DNA from: Aquabacterium sp.
Lineage (GTDB): Bacteria > Pseudomonadota > Gammaproteobacteria > Burkholderiales > Burkholderiaceae_C
Direction: 5' to 3'
DNA: 64,000 nucleotides
Assembly: GCF_030652515.1 (NCBI RefSeq)
Contig: NZ_JAUSAR010000137.1
Location: forward strand, 40,874 to 104,873
Shown here: piece by piece, positions 1-9,516 of the stretch
How the letters are laid out: every line of letters starts with the position of its first letter
How positions within the stretch are numbered: position 1 is the first letter of the stretch
The notes under the pieces: model-generated
The model's input: only the letters and a program-made list of their open reading frames with translations
What the model was told of the DNA's origin: nothing
Databases searched by the model: none
Translations under genes and position numbers: made by a program

Positions 1-1182
1 GATAAGAACGGCCATTTCGGTCCCTACGGCGGCATCTACATGGCCGAGACGCTGATTCCGGCGGTGGAAGAATTGCGCCAGCAGTACCTGCGTTTCCGCG
101 ACGATCCCGAATTCAAGGCCGAATTCGCTTACGAGCTGAAACACTACGTCGGTCGTCCCAGCCCCATCTACTACGCCAAGCGCCTGTCGGAAAGCCTGGG
201 CGGCGCGCAAATCTACCTGAAGCGCGAAGACCTGAACCATACCGGCGCGCACAAGATCAACAACGCCATCGGCCAGGCGCTACTTGCAAAAAGAATGGGC
301 AAGAAGCGCGTCATCGCCGAGACCGGCGCGGGCATGCACGGCGTGGCGACCGCCACCGTGGCGGCGCGCTTCGGCATGGAGTGCATTGTGTACATGGGCG
401 CGGAAGACATCCAGCGCCAGGCACCCAACGTGTTCCGTATGAAGCTGCTGGGCGCGACTGTCGTTCCCGTGGAAAGCGGCTCCAAAACGCTCAAGGATGC
501 GTGTAATGAAGCCATCCGCGACTGGGTTACCAACGTCGAAAGCACGTTCTATATCTTCGGCACGGCGGCCGGCCCGCATCCGTACCCGATGATGGTGCGC
601 GACTTTCAGTGCGTGATCGGTAATGAAGCCAAGGTGCAGATGCCGGAAATGATCGGCCGCCAGCCGGATGCGGTGATTGCCTGCGTGGGCGGCGGTTCCA
701 ATGCGATTGGCTTGTTCTATCCCTACATCGAGGAAACAAGCGTGCAGATCATCGGCGTGGAGGCAGGCGGTCACGGCATCGCCAGCGGTCAGCATGCCGC
801 ACCGCTCACCGGCAATGCCAAGGTCGGCGTGTTGCACGGCAACAAGGTTTATCTGATGCAGGACGAGAACGGCCAGATCATCGAGACGCACTCCATCTCG
901 GCAGGACTCGATTACCCCGGCGTCGGCCCCGAACACTGCCTGCTCAAGGATCAGGGGCGCGCGCAGTATGTCGCCATCAACGACGACGAAGCCATTGGTG
1001 CCTTCGATGCACTGTGCCGCTTCGAGGGCATTATCCCCGCGCTGGAATCCAGCCATGCGCTGGCACACGCGATGAAAATCGCGCCGACGATGGCGAAAGA
1101 CAAAGTGCTGCTGGTGAACCTGTCCGGTCGCGGCGACAAGGACATGAATACTGTGGCGAAATTGAAGGGCATCACGCTATGA
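1..1182 (+). CDS. trpB: tryptophan synthase beta chain, 5' end outside window
   Basis: This PLP enzyme makes tryptophan from indole and serine and works as an alpha2-beta2 complex with TrpA. The frame is open from base 1 ([11 protein letters not shown], a usual TrpB N-terminus), so the true start lies a few codons left of the window and the ATG at 40 is internal. The PLP lysine sits in HTGAHKINN (Lys codon at 253-255). The phosphate-binding GGGSNAIG loop is present. The stop TGA overlaps the trpA start (ATGA, 1179-1182), so the two subunits are translationally coupled. It is the first visible gene of an operon running to purF. Confidence 0.97.
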   Translation, partial: DKNGHFGPYGGIYMAETLIPAVEELRQQYLRFRDDPEFKAEFAYELKHYVGRPSPIYYAKRLSESLGGAQIYLKREDLNHTGAHKINNAIGQALLAKRMGKKRVIAETGAGMHGVATATVAARFGMECIVYMGAEDIQRQAPNVFRMKLLGATVVPVESGSKTLKDACNEAIRDWVTNVESTFYIFGTAAGPHPYPMMVRDFQCVIGNEAKVQMPEMIGRQPDAVIACVGGGSNAIGLFYPYIEETSVQIIGVEAGGHGIASGQHAAPLTGNAKVGVLHGNKVYLMQDENGQIIETHSISAGLDYPGVGPEHCLLKDQGRAQYVAINDDEAIGAFDALCRFEGIIPALESSHALAHAMKIAPTMAKDKVLLVNLSGRGDKDMNTVAKLKGITL

Positions 1183-1976
1183 GCCGCATCGATACGACCT
1201 TCGGCAAACTCAAGCAACAACAGCGCAAAGCGCTCATCCCCTTCGTCACCGCAGGCGATCCGTCGCAGCAACTTACCGTGCCGTTGATGCACGGTCTGGT
1301 GGCGGCGGGTGCGGACGTGCTTGAGCTGGGTGTGCCGTTCTCCGACCCGATGGCGGACGGACCGGTGATTCAGCGCGCTTCCGAGCGCGCGCTCAAACAG
1401 GGCATGTCGCTGCGCGGCGTGCTGGGCATGGTGGCCGAATTCCGCAAGCAGGATGCTGCCACCCCGGTAGTGCTGATGGGCTACGGCAATCCGATTGAGG
1501 CCATGGGCTGGGAAGTGTTCGCGCAGCGCTGCGCGGAAGTTGGTGTGGACGGTGTGCTGACGGTGGACTTCCCGCCGGAAGAAAGCCATGCGGCGTTCGA
1601 GCATCTGCAACGCCACAACATCGCCCCCATTTTTCTGTTGGCGCCGACCACCAACGAGGCGCGCATCGAACATGTCGCCAAGCTGGCGCGCGGCTATGTG
1701 TATTACGTTTCGCTCAAGGGCGTGACCGGCTCGGGAGCCATCGACCTGTCCGCCATCGAGCAGAAGCTGCCGCAACTGCGCAAGCACATCAAGCTGCCCA
1801 TCGGTGTCGGCTTCGGTATCCGCGATGCGGCGACAGCCAAGGCGGTTTCAAAACTATGCGACGGCGTGGTGGTGGGCAGCCGCATCGTGCAGGAAATCGA
1901 GAATTCCAATGAAAATAATGTAGTCGCCAATGTGGGCAAATTGGTGAAAGAATTGCGTCAGGCGATAGATCAATAA
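1179..1976 (+). CDS. trpA: tryptophan synthase alpha chain
   Basis: It cleaves indole-3-glycerol phosphate to indole, which is channelled to TrpB. The protein has 265 residues, the usual length. The two catalytic acids fall at the canonical positions Glu49 ([11 protein letters not shown]) and Asp60 (MADGPV). An open frame extends upstream to 1014, but those codons lie inside trpB; the ATG at 1179 gives the standard N-terminus MSRIDTTF and overlaps the trpB stop by 4 bases. The accD start follows after 13 bases. Confidence 0.97.
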   Translation: MSRIDTTFGKLKQQQRKALIPFVTAGDPSQQLTVPLMHGLVAAGADVLELGVPFSDPMADGPVIQRASERALKQGMSLRGVLGMVAEFRKQDAATPVVLMGYGNPIEAMGWEVFAQRCAEVGVDGVLTVDFPPEESHAAFEHLQRHNIAPIFLLAPTTNEARIEHVAKLARGYVYYVSLKGVTGSGAIDLSAIEQKLPQLRKHIKLPIGVGFGIRDAATAKAVSKLCDGVVVGSRIVQEIENSNENNVVANVGKLVKELRQAIDQ

Positions 1977-1989
1977 ATAGGAGAACGAT

Positions 1990-2874
1990 ATGAGCTGGTT
2001 CCAAAAACTGTTACCGCCCAAGATCAAGCGCCGCGAGAGCGCAGACGTTAAAAAGAGCGTACCGGACGGCCTGTGGCACAAATGCCCGTCCTGCCAGGCT
2101 GTGCTGTACCACGCCGACCTGGAAAAGAATTTCAGTGTCTGCCCAAAGTGTAGCCATCATCACCGCATTACCGCGCGTACCCGTCTGGATTGGCTGCTGG
2201 ATAACGAGGGCCGCTTCGAAATCGGCGCCGAAGTCTTGTCGGTCGACACCCTGAAATTCAAGGACCAGAAGAAATACAGCGACCGCCTGGTCGAGGCGAA
2301 GAAGAAGACCGACGAGGATGATGCGCTGGTCGTGCTGCAAGGCAGTATCCATGCGTTGCCGGTTGTGGTGGCCGCGTTCGAGTTCGATTTCATGGGCGGC
2401 TCGATGGGCTCGGTCGTCGGCGAACGCTTCGTCCGCGGCGTGCAAGTCGCGCTGGAGCAGAAATGCCCCTTCATCTGCTTCGCTGCCAGCGGTGGTGCGC
2501 GTATGCAGGAAGGCCTGCTGTCGCTGATGCAGATGGCCAAGACCAGCGCCGCGCTTACGCAACTGAGCGAAGCCAGGCTGCCCTTCATCTCCGTACTCAC
2601 CGACCCCACCATGGGCGGTGTGTCGGCCAGCTTCGCCTTCCTGGGCGACGTCGTGATTGCCGAACCCGGCGCGCTGATCGGCTTTGCCGGTGCGCGCGTT
2701 ATTCAGCAGACCGTGCGCGAGACGCTGCCGGACGGTTTCCAGCGGGCCGAGTTCCTGATGGAACATGGCGCCATCGACATGATCGTGGACAGGCGCCAGA
2801 TGCGCGACCAACTGGCTACGCTGATCACGCTGCTGACCAAGCAGGATGCGGTGGCGAGGTTGGAGGCGGCTTAG
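1990..2874 (+). CDS. accD: acetyl-CoA carboxylase carboxyltransferase subunit beta
   Basis: With AccA it transfers the carboxyl group from carboxybiotin to acetyl-CoA, the committed step of fatty acid synthesis. It has 294 residues. The N-terminal zinc ribbon is intact, with Cys32, Cys35, Cys51 and Cys54 in a CPSC...CPKC arrangement. The crotonase-fold carboxyltransferase domain follows, with oxyanion-hole glycines in [10 protein letters not shown] and [10 protein letters not shown] good Shine-Dalgarno (taggag) precedes the ATG. In many proteobacteria folC follows directly; here a lipoprotein gene lies between them. Confidence 0.97.
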   Translation: MSWFQKLLPPKIKRRESADVKKSVPDGLWHKCPSCQAVLYHADLEKNFSVCPKCSHHHRITARTRLDWLLDNEGRFEIGAEVLSVDTLKFKDQKKYSDRLVEAKKKTDEDDALVVLQGSIHALPVVVAAFEFDFMGGSMGSVVGERFVRGVQVALEQKCPFICFAASGGARMQEGLLSLMQMAKTSAALTQLSEARLPFISVLTDPTMGGVSASFAFLGDVVIAEPGALIGFAGARVIQQTVRETLPDGFQRAEFLMEHGAIDMIVDRRQMRDQLATLITLLTKQDAVARLEAA

Positions 2875-2890
2875 TGGCTGCCTGAAATAT

Positions 2891-3562
2891 ATGAAGAAAA
2901 ACTATTTTGATGGTGCGAAATTAGCATTCATCATTAGTTTTTTTCCTTTTGTTACAGGATGTGCGACTTTAGCATCCCAAAAGATAGGGGTTATGGACGA
3001 AGTTGGCATCGGCTTTGAAAGCCTGCATACGGACGGAGAACAAATATTTGTTCAATACAAAGTCAATACCTATCCAGCCCCTCCGTGGAATTTTGACAAT
3101 GGAAAGCCAGTTGAGTCGAATTCCCTGCGATGGGCTGTGGCGGAAATCGGGAAAGTAAACTGGGCGAGGGGACTTGATTGGGGTGTAGGGGCGTGGGCGC
3201 ATACAGAATTGCAACTGTTGCCGACAACATTTTTGCTGCCCACGGCGCCCAACATGACTACTATTCCTATCGCAAGCACAAAAGATAAAAATACCTTTAA
3301 TCGTGAAATGGAAGGGGCCTTTCTTGCTGGACGGCCTATTTTTGCATCTGCCTTCTACAACTCGTCTATTACATTGACTCGCCCAGATCCGGTTAATCAT
3401 GAAACTTATCAGTTTTCGCAACTACTTTTACCGGAACACGTTGATCAGCCGTATGCTCAAATAAAGCGCGCTATTGCTTTGCCTTTTGCATTGGTATTTG
3501 ATGCTGCGACACTTATCATCCAGGCGCCTATATTTTTGTTTGTGGCAATTCGTGGGCAGTAA
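2891..3562 (+). CDS. putative lipoprotein, family not recognised
   Basis: The protein has 223 residues. It begins with a lipoprotein signal: MKKNYF, a hydrophobic stretch and a lipobox VTGC at about residues 20-23, which predicts membrane anchoring after LspA cleavage. The C-terminus (LPFALVFDAATLIIQAPIF) is hydrophobic and loosely recalls the end of YceK/YidQ-type (DUF1375) lipoproteins, but that resemblance is weak. The open frame reaches upstream into accD; the ATG at 2891 is chosen because it yields the signal peptide. The DNA is clearly AT-richer than accD and folC, and the gene sits in a normally conserved gene order, which suggests later insertion. Confidence 0.75.
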   Translation: MKKNYFDGAKLAFIISFFPFVTGCATLASQKIGVMDEVGIGFESLHTDGEQIFVQYKVNTYPAPPWNFDNGKPVESNSLRWAVAEIGKVNWARGLDWGVGAWAHTELQLLPTTFLLPTAPNMTTIPIASTKDKNTFNREMEGAFLAGRPIFASAFYNSSITLTRPDPVNHETYQFSQLLLPEHVDQPYAQIKRAIALPFALVFDAATLIIQAPIFLFVAIRGQ

Positions 3563-3563
3563 T

Positions 3564-4847
3564 ATGGAAATGGCAGGGAGTAAATTTCAATCTCTTTCTG
3601 ACTGGCTAACCTATCTCGAATCCCTGCATCCCAAAACTATCGCGCTCGGTCTGGAGCGCGTGGCGCAAGTCAAACAGCGGCTGAATCTCCAGCCCCAGTT
3701 CCCAGTTATCATCGTTGGCGGCACCAATGGCAAAGGTTCGGTGTGTGCCATGCTGGAATCAGTCCTGCATGCCGCCGGGTACAAGGTCGGCTGTTATACC
3801 TCGCCACATCTACTGGATTACAACGAGCGCGTGCGCATCGCCAAACGGCAGGCGAACGATGCAGAGCTGTGTGCTTCGTTTGCTGAGATCGAGCAGGTGC
3901 GCGGCGATATCGCGCTGACCTATTTCGAGTTTGGCACGCTGGCTGCCATGCAGTGCTTTATTTCTCACAAGGTCGATGTCGCCATTCTCGAAGTCGGACT
4001 GGGCGGCAGGCTGGATGCGGTGAATGTATTCGACGCGGATGTTGCGGTGGTGACCAGTGTGGATATAGATCACGTCGATTATCTGGGCGATACGCGCGAG
4101 CAGATTGCCTTCGAGAAGGCCGGCATTTTCCGCAAGGGGTGCGTGGCGATTTGTGCGGACAGCGATGTGCCGCAGGCGCTGCGCCGGCACGCGCAGGAGA
4201 TCGGCGCGGAGTTGTGGTGCATCGGCAGCGAGTTCGGATTTGCCAAACATGACGGACAGTGGGATTACCGCAGCAATGTGGGTTCGCGCAGTGCCTTGTC
4301 TTACCCGGCCTTGCGCGGCGCCTTCCAGTTGAGCAATGCCAGTGCCGTCCTGGCGGCGCTGGATGCTGTCAGGGATAAATTGCCCGTGAACATGCAATCA
4401 GTACGGCGCGGCTTGGCCGAGGTGGAGCTTGCCGGGCGTTTCCAGTTCGTGCCGGGCAGGCCGCAGTTGATCCTGGATGTGGCGCACAACCCGCATGCGG
4501 CGCGTTCGCTGGCGCAAAACCTGGCCAATTTGCCGCCCGCAAAGACGTTTGCGGTGTTTTCCATGCTCAAGGATAAGGATATGGACGGCGTGGTGCGGGC
4601 GCTGGACGAGCAGGTCGATGTGTGGCTGGTGGCGGGAATAGATGCGCCGCGCGGGGCGACGACCGCTGAACTGGTGCATGTGCTGCAAAATGCCGGAGTG
4701 CGCGGCGAGGTTAAACCCTGCGTTTCACTCGTCGATGCGGTGAATGAGGCCCGCAATCGCGCGAGCGAAAATGATAGAATCGCGGCCTTCGGATCATTCT
4801 ATACGGTAGCGGAAGTGATGCGGGTGCGCGGCATGCGCGGCGGCTGA
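3564..4847 (+). CDS. folC: bifunctional dihydrofolate / folylpolyglutamate synthase
   Basis: It adds glutamate to dihydropteroate and to folates. The protein has 427 residues. The ATP-binding P-loop GGTNGKGS is at residues 52-59, followed by TSPHLLDYNERVRI, which lines the folate site, and a C-terminal ligase domain with DVAHNPHAA. The ATG at 3564 begins one base after the lipoprotein stop; a second ATG at 3570 is also possible. It is followed by dedD, cvpA and purF, the same order as in Escherichia coli. Confidence 0.95.
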   Translation: MEMAGSKFQSLSDWLTYLESLHPKTIALGLERVAQVKQRLNLQPQFPVIIVGGTNGKGSVCAMLESVLHAAGYKVGCYTSPHLLDYNERVRIAKRQANDAELCASFAEIEQVRGDIALTYFEFGTLAAMQCFISHKVDVAILEVGLGGRLDAVNVFDADVAVVTSVDIDHVDYLGDTREQIAFEKAGIFRKGCVAICADSDVPQALRRHAQEIGAELWCIGSEFGFAKHDGQWDYRSNVGSRSALSYPALRGAFQLSNASAVLAALDAVRDKLPVNMQSVRRGLAEVELAGRFQFVPGRPQLILDVAHNPHAARSLAQNLANLPPAKTFAVFSMLKDKDMDGVVRALDEQVDVWLVAGIDAPRGATTAELVHVLQNAGVRGEVKPCVSLVDAVNEARNRASENDRIAAFGSFYTVAEVMRVRGMRGG

Positions 4848-4865
4848 GCTTTCTCCTTGAAATCA

Positions 4866-5492
4866 ATGGCAAAACAGACAGCAGAAGAAGAATTCAATTT
4901 GCGGCGCTTGACCAGACGCCGTTTGATCGGCGCGATCGCGCTGGTGCTGGTGGTAGTGATCCTGCTGCCCATCGTATTCGACAGTGAGCCGCCGGCTGCT
5001 GGCAACGGCATCGAGCTGCGCATCCCGAACAAGGACAACGCGGGCGATTTCCAGCCCAAGATCGACTTGCCGGAACTGGACAAGATGGCTTCGGAAGTCG
5101 CGGCAGCGTCCTCTGCGGCAAGTGTGCCGGCCGTTGTAGCCGAATCTGCAGTTGCAGTTGTGCCCACACCGGTCGTTGCGCCTGTTCCGGCAGTGAGCCA
5201 GCCCAAGCCGGAAGCCAAGCCTGTCGCCAAGCCACAGCCCAAGCCTGTAGTGAAGCCGCAGGTTGTGCCCAAGACTGGTTGGGCGGTGCAGGTCGGTGCG
5301 TTCGCCAATGCGGATACCGCTCGCAACCTGCAAGCCAAATTGAGCAAGCAGGGCTATCACGCTTATACCGAAAAAGCGGGCAACGTCGTGCGCGTGCGCG
5401 TGGGCGGCTATCCAACGCGCGAAGCGGCAGAGAAGATAGAGAGCAAGCTGGAAGCGCAAGGAATGCAAGCCAACGTGGTCACTCTTGACTAA
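4866..5492 (+). CDS. dedD: SPOR-domain cell division protein DedD
   Basis: The 208-residue protein has a short cytoplasmic N-terminus (RRLTRRR), one membrane helix at about residues 20-39, a Pro/Ala/Val/Lys-rich periplasmic linker with repeated PKP units, and a C-terminal SPOR domain from about residue 134 (GWAVQVGAFANADTA...VRVRVGGYPTREAAE). SPOR domains bind septal peptidoglycan lacking stem peptides, so a septal role is expected. The start is ATG 4866; an in-frame TTG three codons earlier is less likely. Position between folC and cvpA supports the name. Confidence 0.9.
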   Translation: MAKQTAEEEFNLRRLTRRRLIGAIALVLVVVILLPIVFDSEPPAAGNGIELRIPNKDNAGDFQPKIDLPELDKMASEVAAASSAASVPAVVAESAVAVVPTPVVAPVPAVSQPKPEAKPVAKPQPKPVVKPQVVPKTGWAVQVGAFANADTARNLQAKLSKQGYHAYTEKAGNVVRVRVGGYPTREAAEKIESKLEAQGMQANVVTLD

Positions 5493-5501
5493 GGTTCGCG
5501 C

Positions 5502-5981
5502 GTGACGTCGTTTGATTACGCGGTCATTGCAATCGTCTTGCTGTCGGCGTTGGTGGGTTGGTGGCGCGGTTTCATGTACGAGTTGTTTTCGCTGATCGGC
5601 TGGCTTGCGGCGTATATCGTGGCGCGCACATATTCGGAGCAAATGGTGCCGTATGTGCCATTGGCGGTCGGGGCGGAAAACCTTCGTTCGGCAGCGGCGT
5701 TCGCGGTCTTGTTTATCGCAACGCTGATCGTGGGCGCGGTGTTCGCCTGGTTCCTGGCGCGGTTGGCGAAGTTCGCCGGACTGGGCGGGGTGGATGGCAA
5801 GTTCGGCGCGATATTCGGCATGTTGCGCGGCGGTCTGATGGTGATCGCGCTGGTGTGGCTGGGCGGGCTGACCGATTTGCCGCAGTTGCCGTTCTGGCGC
5901 AATGCGCTGTCGAGCAAGCCGTTGCAGCAGGCGGCCTTGTACGCCAAGGATTATTTGCCGGAAGAAACGGCCCTGAAGTAA
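5502..5981 (+). CDS. cvpA: CvpA family inner membrane protein
   Basis: The 159-residue protein has about four hydrophobic segments ([50 protein letters not shown] and [13 protein letters not shown]). CvpA is needed for colicin V production in E. coli and is linked to envelope stress, but its molecular function is unsettled. The start is GTG at 5502, nine bases after the dedD stop. It lies directly upstream of purF, the usual CvpA context. Confidence 0.93.
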   Translation: MTSFDYAVIAIVLLSALVGWWRGFMYELFSLIGWLAAYIVARTYSEQMVPYVPLAVGAENLRSAAAFAVLFIATLIVGAVFAWFLARLAKFAGLGGVDGKFGAIFGMLRGGLMVIALVWLGGLTDLPQLPFWRNALSSKPLQQAALYAKDYLPEETALK

Positions 5982-6013
5982 ACGAATCATTTTTCGAAAA
6001 GCAGAAACAAACT

Positions 6014-7540
6014 ATGTGTGGGATTCTAGGAGTCGTAGCGCAAAGTCCCGTCAACCAGTTGCTGTATGACGGTTTGCAGGTGTTGCAGCATCGCGGGCAG
6101 GATGCGGCGGGTATCGCCACGCTGGATCGCAATACTTTCCATTTGCACAAGGGCAACGGCCTGGCGCACGACGTGTTCCGCACCCGCAACATGCGCGCGC
6201 TGACCGGCAACGCAGGTATCGCCCATGTGCGCTATCCGACCGCCGGCTCCGCCGTCGACCACAACGAAGCGCAGCCGTTCTATGTGAATTCGCCGTTCGG
6301 TCTGGTGCTCGGCCACAACGGCAACCTCACCAACACCTCGCAGCTGCAAAAAGAACTGTTCCTCGAAGACATGCGCCACGTGAACACCAATTCCGATTCG
6401 GAAGTGTTGCTCAACGTGCTCGCGCACGAACTGCAAGCCAATGCCACCAACTTCCGTCTCGACACCAAGGCCATCTTCGCCGCAGTGAGCGCGGTGCATC
6501 GCCGCTGCAAGGGCGCGTACGCCGTGGTGGCGATGATCTCGGGTTATGGCCTGCTGGCGTTCCGCGACACCCACGGCATCCGTCCGCTGGTGGTGGGCAG
6601 CAACCAGACCGACAAAGGTGTGGAATATCTGGTGGCCTCCGAAAGCGTGGCGCTGGATACGCTGGGCTTTAAGTATCTGCGCGACATCGCGCCGGGCGAA
6701 GCGGTGTACATCGACCTCGACGGCAATTTCCACAACCAGCAATGCGCCGAGCAACCCGAGCTCAATCCCTGCATTTTTGAATATGTATATTTTGCGCGCC
6801 CCGATTCGGTGATCGACGGTATTTCGGTTTACGAGACGCGCCTGAAAATGGGCGAATACCTGGCCGACAAACTCATGCGCGTATGGCCGGATCAGGATAT
6901 CGACGTGGTAATCCCCATTCCCGACTCCAGCCGCCCCAGCGCGCTGCAGTTGGCCAACCGGCTGGGCATCCCGTTCCGCGAAGGCTTCGTCAAGAACCGC
7001 TACATCGGCCGTACTTTCATCATGCCCGGACAGGCCATGCGCAAGAAATCAGTGCGCCAGAAGCTCAACGCCATCAGCGTCGAATTCAAGGGCAAGAACG
7101 TGCTGCTGGTGGACGATTCCATCGTGCGCGGCACTACCAGCCGCGAGATCGTGCAGATGGCGCGCGATGCCGGTGCGCGCAAAGTGTATTTCGCCTCCGC
7201 CGCGCCTCCCGTCAAATTCCCCAATGTGTACGGCATCGACATGCCCAGCCGTAAGGAGTTGATCGCCACCGGACGCACGGATGAAGAGATCTGCCGCGAG
7301 ATTAGTGCCGACCGCATCATCTATCAGGATCTTGCCGACCTGAAGGCTGCGGTGCAGGAATGCAATCCCAAGATCAAGCAATTCGACTGTTCCTGTTTTG
7401 ATGGCGAGTACATCACGGGCGATATCACCGCCGAGTACCTGGATCGCGTGGAAGCGTCACGCGCGGGCGGCAAAGCGAACAAGACGCTGGAAGAAGACCA
7501 ACTGGAGCTCGATCTGGTGATGAGTGCTTCCTCCATGTAG
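6014..7540 (+). CDS. purF: amidophosphoribosyltransferase
   Basis: It catalyses the first committed step of purine synthesis, PRPP plus glutamine to phosphoribosylamine. The protein has 508 residues. Met1 is followed by Cys2 ([10 protein letters not shown]), the N-terminal nucleophile of the glutaminase domain. The PRPP-binding motif [14 protein letters not shown] lies in the C-terminal phosphoribosyltransferase domain. An upstream open frame belongs to cvpA sequence; only the ATG at 6014 exposes Cys2. A terminator hairpin follows, closing the operon that begins before the window. Confidence 0.97.
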   Translation: MCGILGVVAQSPVNQLLYDGLQVLQHRGQDAAGIATLDRNTFHLHKGNGLAHDVFRTRNMRALTGNAGIAHVRYPTAGSAVDHNEAQPFYVNSPFGLVLGHNGNLTNTSQLQKELFLEDMRHVNTNSDSEVLLNVLAHELQANATNFRLDTKAIFAAVSAVHRRCKGAYAVVAMISGYGLLAFRDTHGIRPLVVGSNQTDKGVEYLVASESVALDTLGFKYLRDIAPGEAVYIDLDGNFHNQQCAEQPELNPCIFEYVYFARPDSVIDGISVYETRLKMGEYLADKLMRVWPDQDIDVVIPIPDSSRPSALQLANRLGIPFREGFVKNRYIGRTFIMPGQAMRKKSVRQKLNAISVEFKGKNVLLVDDSIVRGTTSREIVQMARDAGARKVYFASAAPPVKFPNVYGIDMPSRKELIATGRTDEEICREISADRIIYQDLADLKAAVQECNPKIKQFDCSCFDGEYITGDITAEYLDRVEASRAGGKANKTLEEDQLELDLVMSASSM

Positions 7541-7630
7541 ATTGACACTGCTGCTGGGCGGGTGTTACTTTCCGTCTGCGCCGATTTGAGGAACAGCTTG
7601 CGGGCGCTTTAACAATCCTGCTAAAGCGAG

Positions 7631-7669
7631 GGAAACCCGGTATAGCGCTAAGCTTTCCGGGTTTTTTAT
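7631..7669 (+). terminator. rho-independent terminator after purF
   Basis: The arms AAACCCGG (7633-7640) and CCGGGTTT (7657-7664) form a hairpin followed by a run of T. It sits about 90 bases after the purF stop and before metZ. No antiterminator or riboswitch aptamer is obvious upstream, so plain termination is the simplest reading. Confidence 0.8.
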
Positions 7670-7705
7670 TGGCGGCACTGTCGGCGTGGACAGGCTGCAA
7701 GGACG

Positions 7706-8878
7706 ATGAACATGACTGAATCATACCAACCCGAAACACTGGCCGTGCGTGCAGGCAATGTGCAAAGCCAGTTTCACGAGCACAGCGAGGCGCTGTTCCT
7801 CACTTCCAGCTTCACTTTCGACAATGCCGAGCAGGCGGCCAAGCGCTTCATCGGCGAAGAGCCGGGCAATATCTATGCGCGCTTCACCAATCCCACCGTC
7901 ACCATGTTCGAAGACCGCCTGGCTGCGCTTGAAGGCGCCGAGCAATGCGTGGCAACGTCTAGCGGCATGTCAGCCATTCTGTCGGCCTGCATGGGTCTGC
8001 TCAAGGCGGGCGACCATGTGATTGCATCGCAGAGTCTGTTCGGTTCGACGGTGAACCTGTTCAATACCGTGATGAAAAAGTTCGGCGTGGAGACGACTTT
8101 TGTTTCCGCCACCGACGTGTCGGCATGGAAGGCGGCAGTGCGCCCGAACACCAAACTGTTCTTTCTGGAGACGCCGTCCAATCCGCTCACCGAAATCTCC
8201 GACATCGCGGCCATTTCAGCGGTGGCGAAAGGCTGCGGTGCCTTGCTGGCGGTGGACAACTGCTTCTGCACGCCCATCCTGCAGCGCCCGTTCGATTTCG
8301 GCGCAGATATCGTGATCCATTCCGCCACCAAATACATCGACGGCCAGGGCCGCGTGCTGGGCGGTGCGGTGCTGGGCAGCAAGAAATTGATGGAGCCAGT
8401 GTACGGCTTTCTGCGCACCACAGGACCTACCATGAGCGCGTTCAACGCTTGGGTATTCTTGAAAGGTCTGGAGACGCTTAAGCTGCGCATGGACGCACAC
8501 AGCGCCAATGCGTTGCAACTGGCGCAATGGCTGGAGAAACAACCCAACGTGGCGCGCGTGTTCTATCCCGGCCTGCCGTCGCATCCGCAGCATGCGCTGG
8601 CGATGAAACAGCAGAAGACCGGCGGCGGCATTGTGGCGTTCGAGGTCAAGGGCGGCAAGGCCGCAGCCTGGAAGGTGATCGACAGTACCAAGCTGCTGTC
8701 CATCACCGCCAATCTGGGCGACACCAAGACCACCATCACTCATCCGGCAACCACCACCCATGCGCGCATTTCGCCCGAGGCACGGGCAGCGGCTGGCATC
8801 GGCGAGGGGCTGATCCGCATCGCCGTGGGGCTGGAGGCGATAGTAGATATCCAAAACGATTTGGCTAGGGGGTTATGA
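7706..8878 (+). CDS. metZ: O-succinylhomoserine sulfhydrylase
   Basis: This PLP enzyme of the Cys/Met metabolism family likely forms homocysteine from O-succinylhomoserine and sulfide in methionine synthesis. It has 390 residues. The PLP lysine is Lys209 in HSATKYIDGQG. The N-terminal ETLAVRAG and EHSEALFLTSSF patterns are typical of MetZ rather than MetB or MetC, though O-acetylhomoserine specificity cannot be excluded. A second ATG two codons in is possible. The stop overlaps pncC by 4 bases. Confidence 0.9.
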   Translation: MNMTESYQPETLAVRAGNVQSQFHEHSEALFLTSSFTFDNAEQAAKRFIGEEPGNIYARFTNPTVTMFEDRLAALEGAEQCVATSSGMSAILSACMGLLKAGDHVIASQSLFGSTVNLFNTVMKKFGVETTFVSATDVSAWKAAVRPNTKLFFLETPSNPLTEISDIAAISAVAKGCGALLAVDNCFCTPILQRPFDFGADIVIHSATKYIDGQGRVLGGAVLGSKKLMEPVYGFLRTTGPTMSAFNAWVFLKGLETLKLRMDAHSANALQLAQWLEKQPNVARVFYPGLPSHPQHALAMKQQKTGGGIVAFEVKGGKAAAWKVIDSTKLLSITANLGDTKTTITHPATTTHARISPEARAAAGIGEGLIRIAVGLEAIVDIQNDLARGL

Positions 8879-9432
8879 AAATGAAGAGGGCAAAAAGAGC
8901 GCCACGTCCGGTTGTGGCTGCGGCAGCAGTTGTGCAGGATACCGGGCGGCTGCTGGCGCAGCAGGTCGGCGATGCGCTCAAGGGACACGGCATGACGCTG
9001 GTGACGGCGGAATCCTGCACCGGCGGCGGCATCGCGCAGGCGATCACCATGATCTCCGGCAGCTCGGCGTGGTTCGACCGCGGTTTTGTGACCTATTCCA
9101 ACACCGCCAAGGAAGAAATGCTGGGAGTTGCGCCGCACACATTGGAGGAGCACGGCGCGGTGAGCGAACAGACCGTGCGCGAGATGGCGGACGGCGCGCT
9201 GCAATATAGCCGTGCGCAGGTGGCGTTATCGGTGAGCGGTGTCGCCGGACCCACCGGCGGCACGCCGGAGAAGCCGGTCGGCATGGTCTGGTTCGCCTGG
9301 GCGAGCAACGATAACGTGCAGGCGGTTTGCCATCAGCTCTCCGGGGATCGCGATGCCATCCGTGCAAAATCGGTGCAGATTGCCCTGCAGGGCGTACTCA
9401 ACCTGTTGAATGGCATTACAAAAACGGCATAG
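8875..9432 (+). CDS. pncC: nicotinamide-nucleotide amidase (CinA C-terminal domain)
   Basis: The 185-residue protein consists of the CinA C-terminal domain alone, preceded by a basic, Ala/Val-rich extension of about 25 residues. The motif TLVTAESCTGGGIAQ and the segment VSGVAGPTGG are diagnostic. PncC deamidates nicotinamide mononucleotide to nicotinate mononucleotide, recycling NAD breakdown products. The ATG at 8875 overlaps the metZ stop (ATGA); the ATG at 8881 is an alternative. recA follows, a common neighbourhood for cinA-type genes. Confidence 0.92.
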   Translation: MKMKRAKRAPRPVVAAAAVVQDTGRLLAQQVGDALKGHGMTLVTAESCTGGGIAQAITMISGSSAWFDRGFVTYSNTAKEEMLGVAPHTLEEHGAVSEQTVREMADGALQYSRAQVALSVSGVAGPTGGTPEKPVGMVWFAWASNDNVQAVCHQLSGDRDAIRAKSVQIALQGVLNLLNGITKTA

Positions 9433-9441
9433 GCAACAAAG

Positions 9442-9455
9442 AGAACGAACGTTCT
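9442..9455. promoter_or_regulatory. candidate LexA-like palindrome upstream of recA
   Basis: AGAACGAACGTTCT is an interrupted palindrome with arms AGAAC and GTTCT and four bases between, 62 bases before the recA ATG. It fits the GAAC-N4-GTTC core known for LexA in Gram-positive bacteria and some other phyla. A CTGT follows at 9454-9457, but no matching E. coli-type partner half-site is seen. That it binds LexA is inference from position. Confidence 0.35.
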
Positions 9456-9516
9456 GTACAAGTCCGAATTGTTGTGCCACAATCCGCCCCATCGAATTTT
9501 TGAAAGGGGAACACAA

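Noticed and set aside
7541..7705. A SAM-responsive element upstream of metZ
   Set aside because: Only a plain terminator hairpin for purF is visible; no conserved aptamer or alternative pairing was found.
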